Shown here: piece after piece, positions 45,897 through 57,434 of the stretch
How the letters are laid out: each line of letters opens with the position of its first letter
Position numbering within the stretch: the stretch's first letter is position 1
DNA from: Mallotus nudiflorus
Taxonomy: Eukaryota > Streptophyta > Magnoliopsida > Malpighiales > Euphorbiaceae
Direction: 5' to 3'
Length of the DNA: 64,000 nucleotides
NCBI GenBank assembly: GCA_947683625.1
Contig: CANTUR010000003.1
Span: forward strand, 558,001-622,000
Notes under the pieces: model-generated
Seen by the model: the letters and a program-made list of their open reading frames with translations, nothing else
The model's database searches: none
Told to the model about the DNA's origin: nothing
Made by a program: the position numbers and the translations under genes

Positions 45897-46573
45897 TGTC
45901 ACGTGATTTTTGTTAACCCCCAACACTTGCCCACATACAGCCTAGCAATACTTCATCCAACCCATGCAAGTATGCTAGTAAGCCTCTTTACCAACAATTT
46001 TAGGATTGTGCCTTGTCTTTGGAAAGTTAGCACACCCACTAGCAAAAGTAGCATAAGTGTTATGTGTAAAGGAACCTTACACTATATAAATAAAAAAGAA
46101 TGGCTACAAGAAAGTATGCTTCCAATGGCTTTATAAGGCTTAGTCCTCACTTGGCTATCACACACCTATATAGCTCCTAAGACACTTCACTCCTTATATT
46201 TACAAATGAGGAGTGGAGGTATTTATAGGAGAGGGTTGGATACCATTCCCACCTCCTTACTATTCACACCTCCATAAGGGAACTTTCTAGAATATTCCGT
46301 TGGCTTACTAAGGAAGCTTCCCTTCCTCTCCTCCTATGGAGAGTTCTAGACATCTCAAGTCAAGATAATTTTACTAGCTTCCTTTATAAGCTTTTAGCAC
46401 TCTCTACACACTTTTATAACATGATAGAGTACTTTATACAACTCTAACTTATTCTAGTCTATTCTAGAATATTCTATAATACTCTTACATATTATAATTG
46501 AGTTTGGGAGAATGTATGCCTTCAAAATCTCTTGTCATGGTGTCAAAACTCCGTAGGTATATTCTCTATGACA
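45897..46573 (-). mobile_element. 5' LTR of the TR-GAG element
   Basis: On the minus strand it starts TGTCATAGAG and ends CACGTGACA. Very similar to 43005-43685. Confidence 0.92.
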
Positions 46574-46769
46574 GTAGGGCTTTCTAGTCCTAGTCTTCTG
46601 ACCTTCATGACCGCCATAATTTTGTTTAAAAATTGCATGTGAGATAAATTAGGATTATTTTGTTAGGATTGATGAAGAAGAGAGTAGGAGTAATTCCATG
46701 TGTGCATGTGTATTGTAAGGTGTTGCAAAGTTATTATTTTACTTATTATTATTTTTTTAATCTTTGAAA

Positions 46770-46985
46770 CTTAACATGCACCGTTTTGATGGGGCAATTA
46801 AAAGTTTGATATAGATTATTAGGTCAATTTTTACCTAACACGTCAGCAATTTTTTATCGGATATTTGATCAGAGATTTGAATTGTAAAATTTTGAAAGTT
46901 TATGTTTTAATTTATTAAGATTAAAATATCACAATTAAACTGCAAAAAATACTATAAATTATTTTTTTTGTAATTGTAAATAACC
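46770..46985. repeat. Right terminal inverted repeat of MULE
   Basis: Reverse complement of 42026-42240 (diverged); see the element entry. Confidence 0.83.
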
Positions 46986-46994
46986 AAAAATTAA
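46986..46994. repeat. 9-bp target-site duplication of MULE, right (AAAAATTAA)
   Basis: Exact copy of 42017-42025. Confidence 0.8.
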
Positions 46995-49640
46995 TATATG
47001 AAGTGACTCAAAAATGATAAATTTCTTTTAGCTTTGATGCAAGCTTCTAGAATCAAAGGTTTTTTATTTGTTATTTTTTTACCAATAGTTTCTAGTATCA
47101 AAGTTAATTAATATTTCAAAGTTTGGTTTGTTAGCTTCAAGTGTGAAAAATGAAATGTATGAGATCATCCAATCATCAGTATTGCATCATTTGTTGTAAC
47201 TCTGATGTTAGCGATGAGATAAGAGAGACGGCCACTTACGTTTATCCTACTTGCTGATTTGGTGCCGTGGTGTTTCATCATCGTCGTCAGGCATGACCCA
47301 CATTGCCATAAATTCGGTCTGAATGACAATCAGTTGATGGTTGCCTCTTTTCGACCATGACCATTTCGCAAATTAGAAGCCGCTAACTCCTAATTAGCAA
47401 CTATCATCCAAAAATTATCATCTTTTTGGCATCTAAGCCATGATAACACATGCAACTATTCAAACTCCATTCGTTTCATTTCTTTTTCGTTCTTGTTCTT
47501 TAACATATCTTCTTGCATCCAAAAATAAGAAACCGTTCTTGAAAAGAGGTCCAAATTTTAGGCAAAAGTAACATGCCGTTCACTCTTGAAAGTAACGACA
47601 ATCAGTGGCTTAAATGCACAGCTCACCTGCTAATTCGGTCAATTCTCAACTTCCTATATTTTGGCAACCAAAATTTTCTCCATATAACTATTATGAGAAT
47701 ATGGCATAGAAAATTTCCAAGATTATTAATTTTTTTTCATTGGTTTCCCAATTCCAATTCCTGTATTAGAATCCACGGATTCGGATTAATGTTCAAATTC
47801 AAAGTTTTGATTCCTCTAATTTGGTTTAATACCATTAAAGAAATCATTTCATTTTCAAATAAATTTTAAATAAATAAATTTTAAATTCATTTAAATCAAA
47901 CACATTTCATCAATAGAAATGGATTTAAGTGTTAAATAATTTCACAAAATTAAAAAGTTAGAATTGAAAATTAATTTTGTAAAACTTTCATTTAAATCAA
48001 ACACACTCACTTGAATTTATAAATAAATTTTATATAATTTTGTGGAACCAAACACACTCTCATTTAAAATTACTTATTTTAAAATATAATTTCATTTATT
48101 TCTTATGATATTCTTTTAGTTATATCAGTACATAACCATATATTTCGCAGGTAAAAATAAAAATTTTTGGATTTATATTAATAAATAAACCATTAAACAT
48201 ATACTTTCATATTATTAATAAAAAAAATTAAGATAATAAAAATATTATTTATTACATAACATTTTCAGAATAAAATAAATTATAACATGTTTAGTTATAA
48301 TTCATTGCAATTTATATAAATTTTTATTTAAAAAATTATATGATATTTCTTCAATATTTTCATAATTAATATTTTTCTCAACTCTAAAACTATTTTTATA
48401 TAAAAACAATAATATGACTATAATTAATCCTAAGATAATAAGAAATCATAAGTTATATTCTTCATAAAAAAAAATAAAGAATAAAAAGTTATATTTTTGT
48501 ATAACCATTTGAATATTACAACCTCATTAAACCTACCATTTATTTCAATTTTAGTGATTTTTATTTGAACAGTGATACTTTCTTTTTATGCTTTTAATAT
48601 TAATTCATTTATTTACTCAAAAAGTAATTGATTGTAATTTTATATTTCTGATTATAATTAAATTGTAAAAATTAATTAATTTAATTTTAATTCTTGTTTA
48701 TGATATTGTAAAAAATATCTAAAATCAATAATTATACTACTTTCCTTATATAACAGAAATATTATTGTCAAATAAGTTATATATTCTATTTTTAAAAATA
48801 TGATTATAGATAAAAATAATATTTTAATTATTTACTTAGTAAGCTTTGATTTAATGAGTTTTTAAAAATAATAAAAGTATTATTTTATTTATATAGACAT
48901 CTATTGTTTCAATTTTGATAGTATTACATTATAAAATTGTAATTTATTAAAATTTTAATAAATTTTCTATTTAAACTTTTAAATAACATGCTTTGGTTTT
49001 AATTATTTATTTATTAAATTTAATTTAGTAAGACTTATAAAATTATGTTTTCTAATTTGATTTATATTAAATTGAATATAAGTAGACCCAACTAAAAAAT
49101 ATAAAAAAAATATATTTTTTTAACAAAATTACTATTAAAATATTAATTAATTTAATTCTTATTAGAGATAAAATAAAATTTGACGAATTAAAATTGAAAA
49201 TATATTTTTAATTAAATTAAAATTACATTTTCAATAATTTAATTTTATTAGAAATAAAATAGAAGTTAACCTTATTATAGCTTCAATTAAATTAGATTTA
49301 TATTTTAATTTAATTTTTTTATAAATAATTAAAATAACTAAATTATCCAATTTTTCTATAATAGTAAGTGAAGACCTTTTTATAATTTTGCTTGTCCCCC
49401 TCATCCCTCTTCATACATTTATATATTTAGATAAGGTAGATATAGATTTTTTTTTAAAAATGTATAAAGAAATGAACAATAATTTATTATCTTTGATTTA
49501 TGTATAATTAAAATTATCAATATAAATTATTTAAAGTTTACTTTTAAAATATAAATTTCACTAGTACAAATTTAAAAAAAAATTATAGATATAACTATTA
49601 TAATTATTATACAATTATAAATAAAAAAATCAACATTTAT
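46995..49640. other. AT-rich intergenic DNA
   Basis: No supportable gene. 47160-47420 is less AT-rich but shows no domain. 47650-48060 has repeated words such as 'catttaaatcaaacacac' and 'aaccaaacacactct', in the style of a hAT/PIF-type MITE, but ends could not be paired. 48060-49640 is extremely AT-rich. The + frame at 47573-47869 is not convincing. Confidence 0.5.
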
Positions 49641-49960
49641 GATTACGAGCAACTCTATGTCCTTCTCTACACATGAAATTAAAATCAAAGAGAAATTGTT
49701 GTGAAAACTATAGAATATCTTGCATTAACAATCTAATAGGAAACTGCAATCGATGGATAAAAGATTGGCAATCAAACTCAGCCATAATTCGATCAAAGCC
49801 AACTCTAAGTGCAACTTGGAGACCAAAAAGCAAAGCAAGAACTTAACACATAATAATGGAGAGGCTCTGAGAAGTTTGTTTACAAATTAAAAGTGTTACT
49901 GCAGCAGAAGCAGTCTTGATCACTACACCAAAATCAACACTTGGTGTTTAAAATAAATAG
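49640..49960 (-). pseudogene. RNase H-like (RVT_3-type) domain fragment
   Basis: One minus-strand frame reads 'VVIKTASAAVTLLICKQTSQ', then 'ALLFGLQVALRVGFDRIMAE', 'FDCQSFIHRL', 'DIL-stop-FSQQFLFDFNF', 'CREGHRVARN'. This is the order of the plant RNase H-like domain found at the end of LINE-type Pol and in related short proteins: '..ALalreGL..A...Gf..i..EsDc...v..i', '.dI......f....v.r..N.vAh'. The N-terminal 'fDGs' strand and a start are not found and two stops are present, so this is a fragment. Confidence 0.6.
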
Positions 49961-50129
49961 CAGAATCAGTAATTACAGACATTACCTATAGGTGGTTGGT
50001 ATAGATGCACTCTAATATCATTCTTAATGCAAAATGAATTGTATTTTTATACATATGACAAAAAAAAAAAGTAATATTCATTTTAAATAAAGTATTTATT
50101 TCTTTAAATATTTACTCTTTAATATTATG

Positions 50130-50775
50130 TTAAATGAGTGTATTATCCAGAGTTGATAATATGAGTGACGAATTCCTCTAATACATATGTTATATAAAAT
50201 GTTCGTAGTCATTAGATAAATATATGGGTAGAATTAGTTTATAGAATATCACATTTGTTTATTTTACCTGATTAGTGTGTGATATCGATAATAGAAGATA
50301 GTGAGTCCTATGCTACTTAATATAAAATATCAAAATAGACATATAGATTCTCATCATATGAGGGGTGGATCAAACTATTACACAAAATAAGTGATTGTAT
50401 GGAAATTTACTTTTATCAATAATTGCTATCTTGGACATAACAGTGCATATGGTCCTTTGGTTAGAGGCCATATGGTCATCCATTAATGGTTAGTTAGAGT
50501 TTGTTATTATTTACATATCTATGCTAGTCATGTATGGAACATGGTGTGCGGTGCCTATAGTTGATTATAACTAAGGATGAGTGATCAGCCAAGATATAAT
50601 TCATTAGCTAGAGTGAACTAGGATAAAATCATATGTTATCTAAGTTATTTTTTATGAATAAGTACCTAGCTAAGTCAAACTTAACTTGCTCGAAAAGCAT
50701 TTTCGGTGCTAGAAAGAAGTTTCTAGTAGAAGTCATATTTTATCAAGAATTGAGCTAAATATGAGGTTATATGAT
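50130..50775. repeat. Third copy of the dispersed foldback-family repeat
   Basis: Colinear with the reverse complement of the loop plus left arm of 28578-30035. Shared markers: 'tgcatatggtcctttg', 'atggtcatcca', 'cagagtttgttac/attt', 'ggatgagtgatca.ccaa' and 'ctaagttattctt.atgaataagtacct'. It lacks the inverted second arm. Confidence 0.8.
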
Positions 50776-50779
50776 TGAT

Positions 50780-50930
50780 ATGGTGGTGAGGTCAATAACC
50801 TTGGTACAACATTACAAGGATTTAGAGAAGCTTCGAGAAGGACTAACTAAGTACAATGTCAAATTTAATCCCAAGAAGCTTGTTTTGTAGTTTCTTCACG
50901 TAGGTTAGTAGGATATGTGATCAATTTATT
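50780..50930 (+). pseudogene. Gypsy reverse transcriptase fragment
   Basis: The + frame reads 'DMVVRSITLVQHYKDLEKLR', 'EGLTKYNVKFNPKKLVL', then a stop. It matches the segment just after the YVDDM box of Ty3/gypsy RT ('dMvvkS....H..dL...f..lrk.nlklnpkKc.f'). About 50 residues only; it abuts the dispersed repeat on the left. Confidence 0.75.
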
Positions 50931-50970
50931 ATTTTTAGTATGGGTAAAATTAATCTACATACAAAATAAA

Positions 50971-51846
50971 GGAATAATTACTATTATCTCTAAAGGTTTG
51001 GCCATAATTACTACTTTGTCCCTTCTTCTTTTTGAAAAATAACTAAAAACCTCCCTCGCTTTTAAATTCACTAAGCAATTTCTTCCCTCTATTAAAAAGT
51101 ATAATAATATTCTTAGAATATGATGTTAGTCAAAGGTTAAATATCAATTAGTCAAAGGTTAAATATCAATATTTCCAAAAATACCCTTAAATTTTTCAAA
51201 TTAAACTTAATTTAATTAAAATTTACAAATATTTTTAAAATAAAATGCAAATATTTTTATACTGTAACCATGTAAAAAAAGTGTAGGATTTATAAAAATA
51301 AAATTAATTAAATATGGTATAATATTATAAATTTAATCAAATATTGAGAATTAAATATGTATTTTTATAATATTTAATTTTAATACAAAATTTTTAAAAT
51401 TGTAATTTAATTTGATTTGGTTTAATTAAATGATGGCTTAAAATTGAAAACAAGAAGTTAACTAAAGGTTGTATAATATTATATATCTAACAAAATGAGA
51501 ATAAATATATATTTTTTTAAGATAATTTTTCAACCAAAAAAATATATATGTTGAAGTTATAATTTTTAATGTAATTTTATTTTATTAAATTATATTTATT
51601 TTTATTATTTTTAATGTTATAGTAGTATTAAAAAATAAAAATTTAATTAAATATGGTATAGAATTCTAAATTTAAGTAGATATTGAGGGTAAATATGTAT
51701 TTTTTCAATGTTATTTAACTCTTTTTTTAACAAAGGGGGAAAAGTTTTTAGCGAATTTGAAACTGAGGGAGTTTTTAGTTATTTTTCAAAAAGAAGGGAC
51801 AAAATAGTAATTATGGTCAAAACTTAGGGGTACTAGTAATTATCTC
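50971..51846. mobile_element. Small MULE-like TIR element, 876 bp
   Basis: Terminal inverted repeats of ~120 bp: the left starts GGAATAATTACTA, and the right (minus strand) starts GAGATAATTACTAGTACCCC. Both contain 'accataattacta.tttgtcccttctt' and 'tgaaaaataactaaaaac'. Flanking 9-mers CAAAATAAA (50962-50970) and AAAAATAAA (51847-51855) differ at one position, consistent with a Mutator-type duplication. The interior is AT-rich and non-coding. A 22-bp tandem duplication ('gtcaaaggttaaatatcaat') lies at about 51128-51170. Confidence 0.75.
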
Positions 51847-51865
51847 AAAAATAAATACAAATCAA

Positions 51866-53255
51866 TGGTGTATAAAATCCGCAAGTATATGGAATCATAT
51901 AAGACATAAATAAAAGATCGCCCCACATAAAATTGGAAAATTGATTATTGTATTACTCATAGTGTTTATTTTTCTAGACACTGAATTTTTCTTTAATTAC
52001 AAATTAGGCTAAACAATTTAAATCTAATTAAAAATTTTCAATCTAATTAAATCCTAATATTCTTACTTTTCTAAAGATCTAATTAAATTTCTAAGTCACT
52101 GTAAACCTTGGTTCATTTTGTGAGCATATTAAGAATCATAGATCTTCCTCTTAGACAAATCTATAATTAATTAAATATAAGTAGTGCTTAATTTTATAGT
52201 TCTCACCAATTAAGTGTTTACTATACTCAATTTTAAGCTCAGCTTCTTAACTATATTAATTGTCTAAGTGTCTCTCAACTAAATAAACAATTAATAGATT
52301 ATTGCTCTATCTCAATGAAACCTATCTCTCAATCAAATTCCATTGTCTTTCAATCATGTAATAATCAATCCAATGAAGACATTAAGCACAACAATAACCA
52401 ATGAACCTTATTTATTGACTTAGATTTAATTCCATTAACTACATGGTTGTATTAAAATAAGAACTCTAACTAGAAATCTAGCCACGCATATTGGTTAAGA
52501 GATAAGATGATTAATAAATAAAGAATCTAATCATTATTGCTAAATTGAAATTGTAAATAACAATAGAAATAAGACAAGAGGAACCCCCTTTTAAGATTAA
52601 TCAAGCTGAAATGAAGGCCTAGAGTTCTTGTCTTCAAACAACAGCTCTTCATAATCAATAATAAAACTAAGGAATTGTAGTTTTGATTCTCAGAAAAATG
52701 ATGAAAGAAAAAATGATCAAAATTAACTATTGTTTTTTTGGTTGCTCTACACCCTTAAAACCTAGCTTTTTAGTTCCAATTCAAATCTCTAATGGAAGAT
52801 TTGGTCATCCATAAAAAATCAGCAGCTCAAATTTTAAAATTTGAAGTTCTATTGCTAGTGCACGGTTGTGCGCACCTTGACGCGTTGTTGTGCGTCCCTT
52901 CCATTTAATAAGGCATATGGCCATGTGCAATGGGTGCATGGTTGTGCATGTCTCTTTGCATGGATGCACTATATCCCTAACTCTTGAAACATGATGTTTA
53001 TTCATAAATTGCACTTCCTTTGACCTCTTAACCATTGCCTTCATGTGTGTAACTCCTCCCACGATCTCCAAAGCATCATGAGGGTCAAAACTAAACAAAA
53101 TTAAACCTAAATGACTTAAAGTTAACAAAAACTATAAAACTAAAACAAATAATAAAACTTCATAAAAACTTTATAAATAACTAAAAATGCTTCTAAAAGA
53201 ATCCTAATCCTACTCCGATTAAATGTTCAAAACACAATGCTTTTCACACTTATCA
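51866..53255 (-). mobile_element. 3' LTR of a second gypsy (Athila-like) element
   Basis: On the minus strand it starts TGATAAGTGTGAAAAGC directly after a purine-rich tract and ends TTTATACACCA, giving TG...CA ends. Late in the LTR is '..cttgcggattttatacacca', typical of this class. The 107-codon minus frame at 52805-53128 lies in the U3 region and has no known domain, so it is not called a gene. Confidence 0.65.
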
Positions 53256-53382
53256 AAATTCCCCACACTTGAGTCTTTACTTATCCTCAAGCAAAACATG
53301 AAAACATCCTATTAATATGAAGAATCAAATCTATTAACTAGTTTTAACTTGACCATAGGTTAGTCACATTGTATATTGAGTG
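53256..53382 (-). mobile_element. Polypurine tract and 3' internal stub of that element
   Basis: On the minus strand 'tgcttgaggataagtaaa' and 'actcaagtgtggggaatt' precede the LTR start. The same arrangement occurs at 948-987 on the + strand. The rest of the element is missing; the next sequence to the right is a TIR element. Confidence 0.7.
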
Positions 53383-54201
53383 GCACTATTGATGTGGGAC
53401 CTATTGCCACATCAACTAAATATTTACGTAAAAATACCAAATGTTTTCACTTTGCAACAATTTTTTTTCCAAATTTATAATTTTAACAAAAATATCTTAA
53501 TTTTTCTAGATACATTACATTTTGTTATTAAATATGTAATAATTAGTAGCTACCAATAATACTTAAATTATCAATTATTTTTGTCATTGATAAAAATATA
53601 AAAATATACATTATATATTTAACACTAAAAATACATTAATCGAATTACAAAATTTTTTTAAAATAAAATAATATTTACTTAATTAATAACTGTATTAATA
53701 AATATATTTAATTTTATTAACATTTACGGTTATTTATCATATGAAATATTTTATTTTTTAAAATAATTTCTTATACATTGTTGTATTTTAGTATTGAATA
53801 AATAATACACTTTAAAAATTTATATTCAAATAATAAATAAATTAAATATAAAATTTACAATTATGTAAATATTTTATTAGTTAGATTAATTATTATTTAT
53901 TAATTGTGTAAATACTATTTTATTTTGAAATAATTTAATAATTAGATTAATGTATTTTAGTGTTAAATGTATAATGTATATTTTAATTTTTATAAATTAT
54001 AAAGATAATTGATAATTTAAATATTATAAATAACTACTAAAAAATTACATATTTAATAATAAAATGTAAATTTTTTAGAAAAATTAAGATATGTATGTCA
54101 AAATTACAAATTTAGGTCAAAATTGCAACAAATTGAAAATGTTTGGCCTTTTTTATTCAAATATTTAGTTGATGTGACAGTAGATTCAACATCAATAGTG
54201 C
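53383..54201. mobile_element. Foldback/TIR element, 819 bp with ~280-bp arms
   Basis: The left arm 53383-53660 and right arm about 53925-54201 are reverse complements. Both start GCACTATTGATGT and share 'cacatcaactaaatattt', 'tatcttaatttttcta', 'taaattatcaatta' and 'aaaatacattaatc'. No coding sequence. The outer boundary and target duplication were not resolved, so superfamily is open (MULE-like MITE favoured). Confidence 0.75.
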
Positions 54202-55675
54202 AACTAGGATGCCACATTAGTACATCCACACTCAATTTTGATTAAAATCAACTTTAGATTATAAGTGTAACTAATATGTGAAATTTAAACATTTTTATCA
54301 AGATTTTAAAAATGGACTAAAAATGGGCTAAAATCAAAGCAAGTTGAAAACATTTGAATTTTTTGGATCAATAGGCCATTAATTTATGCATATTTTATTA
54401 AATGTTTTATTTATATGTAAAATAAATTATATTATAGTCATTTGAATTTTTTATTTTTTGTCTTGTTCATTTCAAGACAAACATTACATATTATAAAATT
54501 TGTATAGTTTAATGATATAAATTTTATCAACTTTAATTTTTATCTTAATTCTTAGAAGAGAATTTTACCAATTTATATTATTTTTAATTAAAAAATACAT
54601 TTTTCACAGGATGAATATATAGGATAATTGAACTTAAAAATTTAAAAATAATACAGAAAATACATAACTAGACTACTTTATTTTTATATATATTCATTTC
54701 CCAACTATATATAAAGGTATATTTACACTTAGGTAAAACAATAGGCGCTATTTGCACTTTTTTTTTTTTTTGGCTAATATATCAATTGGCTATGAATCCT
54801 AGTTGCCACATAAATAGGCTATAACGACATTTTCAAACAGAAACTGATGTCGTTATGGAAAAGGGGCTTGTATCGCTAATTTTTGTAACATTAAGAGTGT
54901 ATTTGAACTCTAAAAAATATTAATGACATATTTATACTAAGAGTAAAATCTTAGGGGGTAATTGTACCTTTTTCCTAAGGAGTTATTTGGTCCATATTCT
55001 AAAAGCCGAATCATAATGGGAATGAAAATGGAGAGGGATCGGAAATGTAATGAAAATTTTAATAAGGTATTTGGTTATATTAGGGAATCAGAATCAGAAT
55101 CAATCTTATTTATACATAAAAATATATTAAATAACAATAATTATGAATTTATTTATTTATTTTATTATTTGAAAAAATATTATATTTCATAAATTTTAAT
55201 AATATATGACAATATTTAAAATTTTAACTAATTTATAATTAATTTGGCTTGATTTCATATGAATAAAAAGTCATTCCTTACCCCTATAAAAAGAATGAAT
55301 AATTTCCATTGATAGAGAAATCCATTTTCATTCCCTTACAAATTTTTAATAAATCAAATATTAAAAATCAAAAATTACTCATTTCGATTTTGACTTCCAC
55401 ACTTAATGAAAAACAAACAACCCAACTATAATGTAATGAAATAGGTAGAAAGAAGAATATACTAAATGGGCACTTATCTTCTATGGATATTGTGGATAAT
55501 TTGCACTCATCATCCATAACTTTTTAATCACCGTCTTAAACATTTAATTTGTCATTTAAATTTTGTAAAATTCTAATATTTATCCCACTAAAGTTCTTTT
55601 TCTATTTTTTTTTTTATTCTAAAAAATTGCTAGTGTGCTGACATGTATACACGCACATCAATTTTACTATATTAG
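54202..55675. other. AT-rich intergenic DNA with MITE-like traces
   Basis: No gene supported. 54985-55420 has 'gggaatgaaaatgg' / 'tccattttcattccc' and 'gaatcagaatcagaatca' words typical of MITE-derived sequence. The + frame 54962-55192 coincides with these and is not a gene. Confidence 0.45.
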
Positions 55676-57000
55676 TGTAGGTGGCGGTTTTGGTCGCGTG
55701 CCCAAATGTTGGTGATTATGACACTGTGTGAATTTATGACTCACTAGAAAATACATAATGGGCTTAAGGATCAAAATGGAGATGGAGTCGCCATCCGGAT
55801 AAAAGTCAAGACACACTTTACAGTAACTGGATTCCACAAAGGTTTTCAGAAGTTATGATCAGATATTGGGGTCGAAAACAAGGTGTGTGCTTTTGAAATG
55901 CCCACCCAACCTTGCGATTGACCTTCGTGTATGTTTTGTATTTTATTATCTTTGATTATTAAATTATTTCCTTATTATCATGCAAATTGCAATTGTTTCC
56001 AATTTTTATATTTTATTTTAAGTTTGCACATTAGTCCCATTGCAGGCTTATATTCCCAACATTCAATCACAAACAAATAAATAAACCAATACAAAAAAAT
56101 AATTTATAACCATACATTCCGAATAAAAGGGGAAAGGGATTAAGGATTACAATTTTTTATATAAATAAGCATAAGAATACTAAAAATAAATGACACATAA
56201 ACCGAAAATAAACTAATTAATTACAAATCAAAATTCTTAAGAATTAATTAATAAAGCAAACATCTATTTCTTAGGAATCACAACATAATTCCTACAACAA
56301 ATATGAGTTAGTTCCATCCCACAAACAACAACAATATCTATAAATCATTTATAAATAATATTTACAAAATAAATGGAAATAAATCCGCAAAATAATCTAT
56401 AAAATAACACAATAATATGTCATTAAAATAATACCAAATAACACAATAATCATGCATGAAATCAGGAAATATAACAAATTAAACACGAAAACCACGTTAA
56501 ACATGCAAAATACTAATAAAAAATTAAGACATAAAAGACAGAGTTCTGTCAAAGGGAAGAGGCGTCGTCTCTTGACCAAAAGGCGATGCCTCCATCGCCT
56601 CTTTATGAAGGGGCGACACCTTTATGAAGAGACATCGCCTCTTCAACAGAAGCAGAAATACTCTACATTTCTTAAATCTTAAGAAACGCGACAATCATGC
56701 AAATAAACAAGAAACAAACACAATAATACAAATATTGACAATCAATATTCTGTGTGTCATGCAATCATGCTCCTCTATGAACTTAAAACAAATAATATGA
56801 TTCAAGAAAACACTCAAAAGAATAATAAATTAAGACTTTAATGAAGGTAAAGAACTTAAAGCTTAAAAATGAGGAGACTCACTGTCTTGGACAAGCTGAT
56901 GCTCCTAACTGAGCCCTCAGAGCTTGGTCTTCTGGCTTACGATTTCAGGTGGTTGTGGTGTTGATACTGCTCTGCTCTCCAAGTATGTTCCAATGCCTGA
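55676..57000 (-). mobile_element. Remnant LTR related to Tat elements A/B
   Basis: Begins TGTAGGTGGCGG, comparable to TGTAGACGGCAG at the left end of element B's LTR. It has the 'ggagtcgccatcc' box 109 bp in, the same distance as in B (24483), followed by a similar 'gattcc.caaa' stretch. 'gggattaaggattaca' at 56127 matches element A's LTR. The right terminus is not found, so it may be truncated. The frames at 56397-56579 and 56452-56682 cover repeats and are not genes. Confidence 0.6.
56558..56655. repeat. GC-rich cluster of interleaved inverted repeats
   Basis: Repeated 'aagaggcg', 'ggcgatgcctccatcgcct' and 'gaagagacatcgcctctt' words in both orientations within ~100 bp, standing out from AT-rich surroundings. 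It is placed within the LTR remnant, similar to where element B has its ATTCCGATCGGAATT cluster. Confidence 0.7.
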
Positions 57001-57434
57001 TCATTAAAGAAAACTATGTCACAATTAGCACACGTCTCACACTGCTTTGTAGTATATATGTAATATAATGGCAATCACACAGTTTGCAACTTTTCTAAAT
57101 TTTTCAAAAGAAAACTATTAGTGGCCAATCAGATTATTCTAAAAATATCATTTAAATATTGATAAATAATTGAAAATCATAACAACGTATTTATTTAAAA
57201 AATGATGCAGATCAGTTAATTAAATTACATCAAAGTAGCCAAAATCGGTTATGCTACAAATAGTTTATAAAAGTTATATAATTTTATAACATTTGAACCA
57301 CTTTTTTTTTTTTTTTTTTGACATCGGAAGTTTGGACCACTTCTTCAAATGGCTATATAAAAGTAAAAAGGGTGTCCTTATACTTCAAATCATTCAAAGA
57401 AATAAGCTCAGAAAATTTGTCAAATTCAAGACTT
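57001..57434. other. Intergenic DNA
   Basis: AT-rich, with a long T run (57303-57319). No gene or repeat structure supported. Confidence 0.5.

Larger units (their letters stand above)
43005..46573 (-). mobile_element. Nested LTR element with gag and protease only (TR-GAG type), 3.57 kb
   Basis: Two LTRs of ~680 bp (43005-43685 and 45897-46573), flanked by a shared GTAG (43001-43004 and 46574-46577). The PBS is next to the right LTR and a purine tract next to the left one, so the element reads on the minus strand. The interior holds Gag and an aspartic protease, then only ~480 bp to the PPT; RT, RNase H and integrase are absent. This fits the class of small terminal-repeat retrotransposons with a GAG domain (TR-GAG), which need another element's enzymes to move. 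Confidence 0.88.
42026..46985. mobile_element. Non-autonomous Mutator-like element (Pack-MULE) carrying a PPR fragment
   Basis: Terminal inverted repeats of about 200 bp: the left reads from GGATTATTTGTG (42026) and the right from GGTTATTTACAATTAC on the minus strand (46985). They share for example 'aaattaaaacataaactttcaa' (split by mismatches elsewhere), 'cctaataatc.a.atcaa.c' and 'ttttaattgcc'. Flanked by a perfect 9-bp duplication AAAAATTAA. With the nested LTR element (43005-46573) removed, the MULE is about 1.4 kb. It has no transposase but a piece of a PPR gene between the TIRs, i.e. a Pack-MULE structure. Confidence 0.85.

Noticed and set aside
44573..46136. Several + strand open frames of 60-119 codons
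   Set aside because: Complement of the TR-GAG element's Gag and of its LTR; shadow frames.
52805..53128. 107-codon open frame on the minus strand
   Set aside because: Lies in the U3 part of an LTR. Composition is driven by repeated 'gtgcatgg' words and no domain is recognisable.
54713..54971. Possible MITE with AAAGGTAYAWTTAC ends
   Set aside because: Terminal match is only ~20 bp and no target duplication is visible.
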